A stretch of 47,356 bases of DNA, from NCBI GenBank assembly GCA_964374035.1, contig CAYJWY010000003.1, positions 1 through 47,356 on the forward strand. The letters are read 5' to 3'. The translations under genes and the position numbers were made by a program. Within the stretch, counting starts at the first letter, position 1, and each line of letters starts with the position of its first letter. Source of the stretch: CALRGL01 sp964374035 (GTDB lineage Bacteria > Patescibacteriota > Patescibacteriia > UBA9934 > GWF2-40-263). The notes under the pieces were generated by a model. It searched no databases. It worked only from the letters and a program-made list of their open reading frames with translations, and was not told where the DNA came from. Below are positions 13,399 through 22,005 of this stretch, in pieces.

Positions 13399-13448
13399 AG
13401 AAATGCTAAGCCTGGCTCACACACGTGTAAGCCAGGCTTAGCATTTTC
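13399..13448. repeat. 50-bp palindrome, right copy flanking the TA pair
   Basis: The same palindrome as 12332-12381 in direct orientation, with only a few differences in the right arm. It lies 71 bp upstream of the antitoxin start. Confidence 0.9.
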
Positions 13449-13513
13449 ATGGCATTTATGGACATTTCTCGGCATTTCTAGCTTCTACCTAGCACTTCTG
13501 GCTTCGTTGATTC

Positions 13514-13541
13514 AAAAAGCCGAGGTCTGGCCTCGGCTTTG
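13514..13541. terminator. Bidirectional terminator
   Basis: AAAAAGCCGAGG-TCTGG-CCTCGGCTTT ends the minus-strand gene 13546-15924 (T-run on that strand). Confidence 0.8.
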
Positions 13542-13545
13542 ATCG

Positions 13546-15924
13546 TTACGGAAGCACTTCGACGGTTGGTTCGTTTTGATCTCCTCGGAGCAATCGCTCG
13601 AGACGATTCTTCACGATCTCGTTTCCCGGGTTCAACGTTGCGACAGCCTCAATTTGTTCAATCGCCTTTGGCTTTTCGTCGAGACGTTCGTACACACTTG
13701 CCAGGAACCAACGAGCGTTTGAGAACGAAGGGGAAAGTTCGACGGCGCGTTCAAACTGTTTCTGTGCCAGCGGTAGATCGCTCGGGACATTGCGTCGCAA
13801 GTATAATTGACCAAGTTGAAATGCCACACCAATGTCCGATGGATTATACGAGGCAATCGATTCAAGTTTTGCAATGGCATCATCGAGTCGTCCCTGTCGT
13901 TCATAGGTGAGTCCAAGCTGGTAGTGCGCCGCCGCGTAGTTGCTCTTAAGCTCGATCGCCTTTAAAAATTTCGATTCGGCTTCTTGCAAATGCGCATCTA
14001 AATTCTTTTGTGCCTGATTGGCAATGTCTTTTTGCTCAGCCGCCGTCATCGCTCGCTCGCGTTCAGCCGCCGCGAGAAAGGTTTTACCAAGCTCATTCCA
14101 TGCACGCGGATTATTCGGCTCGAGATTCACAGCCTTTTGGTGAGCCTCGATCGCAAACTTGGCGGCATCCGGTACAAGACTGATGAGCTCACGATACACG
14201 CGACCGCGCGTATTCCAGTTTAACGCATTGCGCGGCGACAAATCTGTCGATCTGACCGCCGCATTCACGGATGCCGCAACGAGAGATTGTACATACTGTC
14301 GCGACTCGGCTGTAAGTTCCGACGTGTTTGGAGCCGATTTGAGTTGCTCTGCGACTCGCAAAAGAATCGCCTCAGACAATGTTCGAAAATAGCGATCGTC
14401 GAATCGATTCAGTGTGGCCGCAGTGTCGACTAAGGAGACAACGTCTTGAACAGAGCCGTTTTTTCCATCAATCTTGAGCGCTTTAGCAAAGGCAATCTCC
14501 GCAACATAACGCTCCGCGGAAATGAAAATTCCGATAAACAATACGATGGAACCGGCTACAAGAACGGTTGAAAACAGCAAAGCGAGGCCTGGTGATTGTG
14601 TGTAAGATTTTGTGTAGGGCCTGCGAATGATCTGCGAGCCGAGCATGCCTGTAAGAACAAAAAAGAGAAATACAAGCGTCATGTTAAATGAATAAAGAAA
14701 CGTCGCGAAAACAAGTGTCACCCAGGGACTGAAGAAGACAAATGATTGTAGCCAATCCTCGCGAGATCTTGGTTTCAACATTTGAACAAGACAACGCACA
14801 AACAAGACGATGATGAAAAATGCAAGCGATCCCACACCAATAGATCCGATGGTGGGAAGAAGTGTGTAGACAAAGGAGGCGGCTCGATCGAAGCGTGTAT
14901 TCCAAAAATCTGTGCTGTTGATTTCCTTGCCGCGATACTGCGCATAGTCGAAGGCGTAAGTTCCAGGACCCGTTCCGTATGAGCCATCGAAACTCATGAT
15001 TTGCTTCGCGATTGCGTTGCTCGCATCGAAGCTTGGCGTGATCTCGGAGGGGACGATCAGCGTGAACGGAGTCGGAAGCCAAATCAGAAAGGCCAATGCT
15101 ACGGAGATGGAAACCATCGGCATCCACATGCGGCCGTGCTTTTCAAAATCTTTTGCTCGAAACAAACCAAAGACGAACAAGGAACTCATGCCAAACAGGA
15201 AGATCGCCCACAGCACCCAGTAGTCCGTGGCGAGCAAGTAGATGAGCGTTGACAACCAGAGGAGAAAAATAACGAGACGCTCCCACGCGCCATTCGCTTT
15301 TTGGTGCAAAAGTGCATCGTCTTTTCGATGCGTGACGTAGAGCGCCGCTCCAAAAACGCTTAACACACCCAGATAAACACCGAGGGCGTTAATGGTTCCA
15401 ACGGTGTTGAAATTTTTTTGTTCGACGATGCCGAGCGAAGACAAGCTTATACCAAACAACGAATACACACCGATCAGTCCGGTTACGAGTGCTGAGATGA
15501 GCAGGAGTGTGTGGAGTGTGCGATGCGTAAAACGATCTCGAAAGACATTCACGATGAGATAGAAAAAAATCGCGCAACCGGCAAACGTGAGGAAGCTTGT
15601 GTATTCTTGCGATTGCGAACCAACCCAGGAAAGATAGGGCGCGGATGATTGAAAAGCGCTCACACCAATTGCAATCACGATTGAAAGTGGTAGGAGATTT
15701 ATCCAGCCTCGTTGAAAATGAAACTGCTTGGCAAACAACATCGAGCCCGTCCATGTAAGCGCGGCGGCGCACGTAAGCACAAGAAAGAAGACCTGTTTGT
15801 TCATCTCAAGCAGATCAGATGTCAGAGGAACGAACCAAAGAGGCAAGAAAAAAATGAGGGTGTAGAGAAGACCGCGCGTTGCGGATTCTAATTTTTTGGG
15901 GAGCGTTGTGATCCTGCGATGCAT
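13546..15924 (-). CDS. Wzy/O-antigen-ligase-like membrane protein with C-terminal TPRs
   Basis: This 792-aa protein has about 12 hydrophobic segments in its first ~480 residues and a hydrophilic C-terminal half with TPR-like repeats (AHYQLGLTYERQGRLDDAIA; FQLGQLYLRR; ARWFLASVYERLDEKPKAIE). This layout matches the O-antigen ligase/polymerase family members with TPRs that are common in CPR genomes. The predicted role is glycan polymerisation or transfer at the cell surface. The start MHRRITTLPKKL at 15924 is preferred: the open frame upstream to 16119 translates the palindromic repeat at 15951-16026, and TATAAT lies at 15934-15939, so the mRNA may be nearly leaderless. Confidence 0.75.
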   Translation of the reverse strand: MHRRITTLPKKLESATRGLLYTLIFFLPLWFVPLTSDLLEMNKQVFFLVLTCAAALTWTGSMLFAKQFHFQRGWINLLPLSIVIAIGVSAFQSSAPYLSWVGSQSQEYTSFLTFAGCAIFFYLIVNVFRDRFTHRTLHTLLLISALVTGLIGVYSLFGISLSSLGIVEQKNFNTVGTINALGVYLGVLSVFGAALYVTHRKDDALLHQKANGAWERLVIFLLWLSTLIYLLATDYWVLWAIFLFGMSSLFVFGLFRAKDFEKHGRMWMPMVSISVALAFLIWLPTPFTLIVPSEITPSFDASNAIAKQIMSFDGSYGTGPGTYAFDYAQYRGKEINSTDFWNTRFDRAASFVYTLLPTIGSIGVGSLAFFIIVLFVRCLVQMLKPRSREDWLQSFVFFSPWVTLVFATFLYSFNMTLVFLFFVLTGMLGSQIIRRPYTKSYTQSPGLALLFSTVLVAGSIVLFIGIFISAERYVAEIAFAKALKIDGKNGSVQDVVSLVDTAATLNRFDDRYFRTLSEAILLRVAEQLKSAPNTSELTAESRQYVQSLVAASVNAAVRSTDLSPRNALNWNTRGRVYRELISLVPDAAKFAIEAHQKAVNLEPNNPRAWNELGKTFLAAAERERAMTAAEQKDIANQAQKNLDAHLQEAESKFLKAIELKSNYAAAHYQLGLTYERQGRLDDAIAKLESIASYNPSDIGVAFQLGQLYLRRNVPSDLPLAQKQFERAVELSPSFSNARWFLASVYERLDEKPKAIEQIEAVATLNPGNEIVKNRLERLLRGDQNEPTVEVLP

Positions 15925-15933
15925 AGTGCAAAC

Positions 15934-15939
15934 ATTATA
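15934..15939 (-). promoter_or_regulatory. -10 box next to the Wzy-like start
   Basis: TATAAT on the minus strand ends 9 bp before the ATG at 15924. No good -35 box was seen. If used, the transcript would be leaderless or nearly so. Confidence 0.4.
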
Positions 15940-15950
15940 CACCAACATAC

Positions 15951-16026
15951 TGCCTGAGCCTGCAGAGCCCAGCTCAGCTGGCGTCGAAGGCGCATTTCGG
16001 AATTCCCCTTCGACAGGCTCAGGGAG
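15951..16026. repeat. CCTGAGCCTGTCGAAGG-family palindromic repeat
   Basis: TGCCTGAGCCTG ... TTCGACAGGCTCAGGG arms of the same family as 2069-2122, here with an extra CAGAGCCCAGCTCAGCTGGC insert. Confidence 0.85.
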
Positions 16027-16107
16027 TATATGTTCTGGATATTTGTGTCGTGTACACAAACGCAAAACACGCACGTGTGGGGTTCGTGCGTGGATTGCTA
16101 TTGAGTT

Positions 16108-16145
16108 GTGTGAGATCACTCCATAGATGAAGTGATCTCTTGTGT
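16108..16145. other. Hairpin after the giant surface gene
   Basis: GAGATCACT and AGTGATCTC form a clean 9-bp inverted repeat in the space between the stop at 16188 and the next promoter. It has no T-run, so it is not a classic intrinsic terminator. Confidence 0.5.
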
Positions 16146-16187
16146 TGTGAAAGAACGTTTCGCCAACACAGCAAGACGTGTTACGAA

Positions 16188-19100
16188 CTATTCGACAACG
16201 ACAGGTTCGACAGCAGGCTCGCCCACCACGACCTCGTCGGCAGTGGGTTCATCGACCTGTGCTTCTGTCGTCGTAGCGTCTGGCTGTGGCGACGATGGTT
16301 GCTCGATAACAGGCTCAGATGGTGGCTCGGCTATTGTGCCGCCTTCATCTGGAACTGGTGCATCGACAAGGTTTTGCTCAGGACTCGCCTGAGATGCAGA
16401 TTCGGATGGGAGGACTTCTGGTGGTTCAAAGCCGTTTCTGTATCCAATAATCATCCAATCAAATTGAACGGCGCTTCCATCGCCACCGAATCGCTTCACG
16501 ACAAAATGCTCATTGTCCTTTTCAGAAACGTACAACGAGACGGGACCGTTTGGTGTGACGATCACACGCAGTGGTGCAGTCGCGCTGATCACATTGCTGA
16601 ACGATGGATCAAGTTGCTTGAAGTTGACTTCCAGTTCGTCGCTTTCAAGAACCGATGTTCCTGTGAGCGTAATCGAGGCTTCCGGCGAGGTGACGGCGAT
16701 TGTTTGAATTGAATCCCCTGTCTGCGTCTTCAAGATCGTTGTCAGCAAGCCTTCCGTTTTGATCGTTCCGTCAAGTTCGATCGACCAGCGATCGAGAAGT
16801 CCGGCGATTCTCCCGACGTCGAGAATTTCATTTCCTGTCAAATAGCTATTTCCAGTCATGTTGAGCGATGTGATGTTTTGATTCAAACCCTGACCAAATC
16901 CAGATGCCGTGTTAAACGTTCCGGGAGTTGAACCTGGATGATTGCCTCCCCAATAGCCAACGTTTACAAAGACCAAAATCTGGTTATCGAGCTCACCGTT
17001 GTATGCCTCAAGCGCGTACCCGACAATGGGGCCGGCCTTAGTTGCTTTGGCCGCAAAACCAGACGTTGAGGATGCAGACAATGGATCACCGACTGAAATG
17101 GCACCACGTTCATTGGTCACAAATGTCGGAACACGACCCGCAAGGGCGATTGGATACTGATTGGCAACGTTGTTACCAGCGAGAAAACCCGGGCGTGTCG
17201 AAACGATGCCGGCGAATGCACCGGTATCGCTCGCTGTTGCGCGTCGGACACGTTCTGCATTTCCGGAAAATACAACAACCTGACCGGCTCTCAGCACTTC
17301 GTTGGAAGGAAACATCTCGGCAAAGTCATAACTTCCCGTTCCCCAACCAGAGGCATTTGTGCGCATGAAATCTCCACCGGCTCCCTCAGAGCCGTCGTAG
17401 TAAATGTATTTGCTTGTTTGCGCGGTTCCTCGATCAGACGGATAGATGTTTCCGGCAACGATCAGATCGCCGGCTAGACTCATCGTACCTTTGTTTGTAA
17501 TGTAGGCGACCTCGCTGTTAGCGTTGTTGCGAATGGAAAGACGATACTGGTCCACGTCCATGACTTGATTCTCGAGCATCATCTGAACCGTCTGAGCTTC
17601 CGCACCGTTCCAGGCGGAGCCGCGCATGGCAAGACCAAACGAACTAAACGTTTTGGTGTCCTGAGTTGCCACATCCATCTGCGTGATCACCACGTTTTGC
17701 GTGCTAATCGTCGAGGCACCGCTTTGGTTAAGCTCTGTGGGGATCCGCCAACTGTTGTTGACATGAACCGTGACAAGAGCGGCACCATTTGAATCTCCCA
17801 TGACCATACCAATGACCGGTCCGGCCTGTGTGGCCTTCATGGCATATCCGGGTTTTGTGGCCGAGCTTGTCAGATAATCTCCCACCTTCACTTCTCCATT
17901 TTCATTTGAAAATTTCACAGGAACACGTCCAGCAAGAGCAACCTGGGCGGCAAAGGTCGAGGATCCACGTTCACCGAGGATCAAACCTGGTTGTGTCGCA
18001 ACGATACCCGTGAGACCTTTTTGATAACCGGACGAACTCTTGCTGACATGAACAGGCTCAGTGAAACTCGCTGTGACAACATCGCCAGCCTGAAGATTCT
18101 GTGTTGCAGGAAACCACTCAGCCAAGTCGGTACCGGTTTGTGTGCTGGGTTCGTTCACCCAACTCAACAAACTATACGTGGCACCATTGTAGTACCACAT
18201 GGTTGTGTCACCACCGGCAACGATCATGTCTGTGAGCCCACAATTCAAATTTCCATCCACATCACATTCAAATATGAGTCCGCCGGTATGTCGAATGATA
18301 AAAATCTGTCCGGTGACTCCCCCTAAAAAATCTGTGACATTGGTGGCTCCGCCAGCCATGGAAAACACCGACGCCGCCGATATATCAGGCGTTGCAGTGA
18401 CGGACAATGTGGCGGCTGTTCCAAGACTGAAAACACCCTCAACGGTCAGATCTGCTGCGGTAGAAATACTGCCATCCGCCTCAACATCAAAATTTGTAAA
18501 ATCGATCGATGCGGTCGTGCCGATGATGTTGTTTGCACCAACACTCATGGCATTGGTAATTTCATTGTCTGAGACGTCAATGCCGTCCACGATGCCGCCG
18601 GCATCTGAACGAACAAGCAAACCATTCAACATACTATCGTCGTCATCTAGGTTTTCCAAAAGCATACCGGCTGTCAAGGATTCAGTAGCTTCTTCTTGAA
18701 TCGCGGCCAATCCATATCCGGTAGAAAATGCATCGTTTACGTTCATCCCGAAATAACCTCCATATACGGTTGGAAGATGCACGGCATCATTATCAATCGT
18801 GACATCGGTTCTATTGGCATAGTAGCTACTGGACGCATCTGCATCACCAACCTGGTAATTCATACTAAATCCAATGTTGTCTGCTGTGACAGTAATCACA
18901 TCCATGTTCAAAACACCCACGGTAGTCGTGTTACTTACGCTCTGAGCGTCCAATCTCAACATGCCATCAGCGGCAAAGTTGATAGCCATGTCGTCACCGG
19001 GTTCAAAAAGTATGTCGCCAGTGGTCGTGAGAGCGAAGTTCGCGGCAGAGTCAAAGTCAATATCGCCTGTGGCTTCAAACAGAATGTCACCTTCGGCTTC

Positions 19101-21992
19101 AATCGCGACATCATTTCCATTCTCGCCTGCATCGGGAGCCAGGTTGCCGGAGGACAGAACGATATTGTCGTCATTTGCGTTTGCAATGTCTTGAGCCGCG
19201 AGAGTAACAGAGGCGGCCGTAGAACTCAGACTCACAAGTCCCGAGCCGGTGACTGCGCCCGCACCAACAAAGTCAAGGCTGTTTATGTCGAGGATGGATC
19301 CTTCAATGGAGATCGCGCCCGCATCGCCATTGTCATTAATCGTGATTGCACCTGTTGTTCCGGAGACGTCGAATTCAGAGAAATCAATCCATGCCGCAGT
19401 GCCTGTGATCGTGTTGGATCCCACGTTGAGGGCGTTTTCCAATTCCGGATCGGAAGCGTCGATACCATCCACAATAGTTCCTGTTGCGGAACGAATGAGA
19501 ATGCCGTCTGTCATTTCGTCGTCCAGATCAAGGTTGTCAATCAGCATCCCAGCGGTCACTCTTTCTCCGGCATCTTGTTGAATAGCCGCAAAACCATACG
19601 TCGCGGCGAGCGAATCGTTGACAGAGAGTCCAAGATAGTAACCATACGTTTCAGGATTCTGAGCGGCATCGGAATCAACGGTCACGTCCGTGCGATAGGC
19701 ATAATACTGGGAAGAGGCGGCGGCATCTGAGACTTGAAAATCGACATTAAACACACTGGCTTCATCCGTCACGGTATCAACGGCGATATCGAAGAGTCCA
19801 AGGGCGCTGGTGGAATCCGCTTGAGCATCAACCACCATAATCTGTGAATCACCCGGTGCGCTTGTGATGGTAATGGAGTCTCCGGCTGAATCCGGAGCCA
19901 TGGTCATGAATCCTTCGGCAATGACATCAAAGTCGGTGAAATCAATCACACCATCGGTACCAATAATGTTGTTGGCTCCCACGTTGAGGGCGTTTTCCAA
20001 TTCCGGATCGGAAGCGTCGATACCATCCACAATAGTTCCTGTTGCGGAACGAATGAGAATGCCGTCTGTCATTTCGTCGTCCAGATCAAGGTTGTCAATC
20101 AGCATCCCAGCGGTCACTCTTTCTCCGGCATCTTGTTGAATAGCCGCAAAACCATACGTCGCGGCGAGCGAATCGTTGACAGAGAGTCCAAGATAGTAAC
20201 CATACGTTTCAGGATTCTGAGCGGCATCGGAATCAACGGTCACGTCCGTGCGATAGGCATAATACTGGGAAGAGGCGGCGGCATCTGAGACTTGAAAATC
20301 GACATTAAACACACTGGCTTCATCCGTCACGGTATCAACGGCGATATCGAAGAGTCCAAGGGCGCTGGTGGAATCCGCTTGAGCATCAACCACCATAATC
20401 TGTGAATCACCCGGTGCGCTTGTGATGGTAATGGAGTCTCCGGCTGAATCCGGAGCCATGGTCATGAATCCTTCGGCAATGACATCAAAGTCGGTGAAAT
20501 CAATCACACCATCGGTACCAATAATGTTGTTGGCTCCCACGTTGAGGGCGTTGACGATGTCGGAATCTGAAACATCCAAACCATCGGTGATGACAGACCC
20601 GGCTGATGCTACGATCATGGCATCATCCATTGTGATAGCCGCCGAATCATCCGCGTTGTTTAAATAAATAAAAGCATCTTGCGTGAGATCCGCATCGAGC
20701 CCACCGGAATCTGGGTTGTTGATATACAGACCGTATGCGGTATCGTCTGTGAGCGTGGAATTATCATCAACTTCCACATACAAGCCGTACACGGTATCGC
20801 TGGCCGTAGCGTTGTCTGTGTTGGTCAGTAGGAAACGTGCTGAAGCCGGCAAATTTGAGTCAGTGACGGTATTTGTCACAAATAATCCATCAATCGAATC
20901 GGTCGTTGCAGGTACGATGCTTGTAATGGTCAACGCGTCGACACTTGAAGCGGTTGTTGTGGAGATACTTGCCCCATCTCCCGAATCAAGCTGTACGTTA
21001 AAATCTCCGCCCGAAAGATCCAAATCTCCATTGGTGACAAGGATGTCACCTAGAGTGAGAACAAGTGCATCCGTTCCGTCCGCAGAACCGGCAATGGTTG
21101 CCAGAGCGCCAAACGTTGAAATACCTGTGACTGCGAGTGTAGTTTCCAAATAGACCGCACCGTCAACTTCAAGTTCACTCGCCACCTTCAAGTCTCCAAT
21201 GCCTCCATTTGCTGATGAAAAACCTGCATCGGCTCCCACGATGACCGCCGCATCATCTTCGTAAATACCAAACAAACCAACCTCGGAAAGTTCGCCACTG
21301 CCAATATCCGAGAGAAAGGCCACCGTACCTGTTGCATTTTGAAAGGTGATCGTTCTATCCGCGGTGGGATCCGTGAACGTGAGCGTTGTTTCAAACGCAT
21401 CCGCGGTTGCCCCCTCAAAAACAAAGGGCGAGCCACCGGAAAGTGTCGCTCCTGTGTAGTCAAAAATACCTGTTGCCGTATCGCCGTCAGCAGAAAGAAA
21501 TCCTGTCGAGTCGATTCCGTCAAGAGACTGCGCATTGAGGGCATAAGGAACGGCCGTCATCAGTTTGCGTGGCGTAAGTGTTTCGCCCGCGATGATAACT
21601 TCCATGTACACACTGGCATCGTCGGCAAACACGGTGCCCGGAATCGCCGCAAACGTATCACCCGTGTCACCAAGGTTTTGGGTAAATAAACCGTCCGTAA
21701 GCGCGACAACGCGATTTGTTGCAGAGCCCGGTGTGTTGCCGTTACAGTTCGCGCTCGAGTTTGACCACAAACAGACTCCGCCAACAAGAGAATCGTATAA
21801 AAAGAACTTCATGTTCAACGACGCATTCGCGACAGGCGTTCCATTGCTGTCGAGAACGCGACCTTGGTAGGTCACGATGTTTGTTGGCGAGACGGCGGCT
21901 TGTGCAATGGTAACGACAACGCCAAAGACCATCACAAGTAAGCAGGTGATGGTCGAGAGCGTTGTGAATTGTTTGCGCAAGCACTGCGTCAT
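16188..21992 (-). CDS. Giant secreted repeat protein (1934 aa)
   Basis: A signal peptide (MTQCLRKQFTTLSTITCLLV, hydrophobic core, cut near AQA|AV) is followed by VTYQGRVLDSNGTPV and long Ala/Asp/Thr/Ser-rich beta-type repeats. Many units contain a (A/G)(A/T)xxVDGIDxSDxExxNAxxVG motif. Two copies of a 186-residue unit are encoded by a 558-bp tandem duplication. Further on are two related modules with DLAEWFP and DFAEMFP, each followed by a G-V-V beta region. The C-terminus is Pro/Glu/Val-rich and lacks a membrane anchor. It is probably a surface fibre or adhesin. It follows 22006-25326 by 13 bp. The ATG at 21992 has AGGAGG only 1 bp upstream, so the start is slightly uncertain. Confidence 0.8.
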   Translation of the reverse strand: MTQCLRKQFTTLSTITCLLVMVFGVVVTIAQAAVSPTNIVTYQGRVLDSNGTPVANASLNMKFFLYDSLVGGVCLWSNSSANCNGNTPGSATNRVVALTDGLFTQNLGDTGDTFAAIPGTVFADDASVYMEVIIAGETLTPRKLMTAVPYALNAQSLDGIDSTGFLSADGDTATGIFDYTGATLSGGSPFVFEGATADAFETTLTFTDPTADRTITFQNATGTVAFLSDIGSGELSEVGLFGIYEDDAAVIVGADAGFSSANGGIGDLKVASELEVDGAVYLETTLAVTGISTFGALATIAGSADGTDALVLTLGDILVTNGDLDLSGGDFNVQLDSGDGASISTTTASSVDALTITSIVPATTDSIDGLFVTNTVTDSNLPASARFLLTNTDNATASDTVYGLYVEVDDNSTLTDDTAYGLYINNPDSGGLDADLTQDAFIYLNNADDSAAITMDDAMIVASAGSVITDGLDVSDSDIVNALNVGANNIIGTDGVIDFTDFDVIAEGFMTMAPDSAGDSITITSAPGDSQIMVVDAQADSTSALGLFDIAVDTVTDEASVFNVDFQVSDAAASSQYYAYRTDVTVDSDAAQNPETYGYYLGLSVNDSLAATYGFAAIQQDAGERVTAGMLIDNLDLDDEMTDGILIRSATGTIVDGIDASDPELENALNVGANNIIGTDGVIDFTDFDVIAEGFMTMAPDSAGDSITITSAPGDSQIMVVDAQADSTSALGLFDIAVDTVTDEASVFNVDFQVSDAAASSQYYAYRTDVTVDSDAAQNPETYGYYLGLSVNDSLAATYGFAAIQQDAGERVTAGMLIDNLDLDDEMTDGILIRSATGTIVDGIDASDPELENALNVGSNTITGTAAWIDFSEFDVSGTTGAITINDNGDAGAISIEGSILDINSLDFVGAGAVTGSGLVSLSSTAASVTLAAQDIANANDDNIVLSSGNLAPDAGENGNDVAIEAEGDILFEATGDIDFDSAANFALTTTGDILFEPGDDMAINFAADGMLRLDAQSVSNTTTVGVLNMDVITVTADNIGFSMNYQVGDADASSSYYANRTDVTIDNDAVHLPTVYGGYFGMNVNDAFSTGYGLAAIQEEATESLTAGMLLENLDDDDSMLNGLLVRSDAGGIVDGIDVSDNEITNAMSVGANNIIGTTASIDFTNFDVEADGSISTAADLTVEGVFSLGTAATLSVTATPDISAASVFSMAGGATNVTDFLGGVTGQIFIIRHTGGLIFECDVDGNLNCGLTDMIVAGGDTTMWYYNGATYSLLSWVNEPSTQTGTDLAEWFPATQNLQAGDVVTASFTEPVHVSKSSSGYQKGLTGIVATQPGLILGERGSSTFAAQVALAGRVPVKFSNENGEVKVGDYLTSSATKPGYAMKATQAGPVIGMVMGDSNGAALVTVHVNNSWRIPTELNQSGASTISTQNVVITQMDVATQDTKTFSSFGLAMRGSAWNGAEAQTVQMMLENQVMDVDQYRLSIRNNANSEVAYITNKGTMSLAGDLIVAGNIYPSDRGTAQTSKYIYYDGSEGAGGDFMRTNASGWGTGSYDFAEMFPSNEVLRAGQVVVFSGNAERVRRATASDTGAFAGIVSTRPGFLAGNNVANQYPIALAGRVPTFVTNERGAISVGDPLSASSTSGFAAKATKAGPIVGYALEAYNGELDNQILVFVNVGYWGGNHPGSTPGTFNTASGFGQGLNQNITSLNMTGNSYLTGNEILDVGRIAGLLDRWSIELDGTIKTEGLLTTILKTQTGDSIQTIAVTSPEASITLTGTSVLESDELEVNFKQLDPSFSNVISATAPLRVIVTPNGPVSLYVSEKDNEHFVVKRFGGDGSAVQFDWMIIGYRNGFEPPEVLPSESASQASPEQNLVDAPVPDEGGTIAEPPSEPVIEQPSSPQPDATTTEAQVDEPTADEVVVGEPAVEPVVVE
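19423..20538. repeat. Perfect-looking 558-bp tandem duplication
   Basis: Units 19423-19980 and 19981-20538 begin at ACGTTGAGGGCGTT and appear identical throughout. A third start of the unit at 20539 diverges after 14 bp. The length is a multiple of three (186 codons), so the frame is kept. Confidence 0.93.
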
Positions 21993-22005
21993 ACCTCCTG
22001 ACACG

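Noticed and set aside
18696..19730. 344-aa plus-strand ORF inside the giant gene
   Set aside because: Shadow of the minus-strand repeat gene; it follows the tandem duplication and has no start signals of its own. Other plus-strand ORFs in 16188-25326 are the same.
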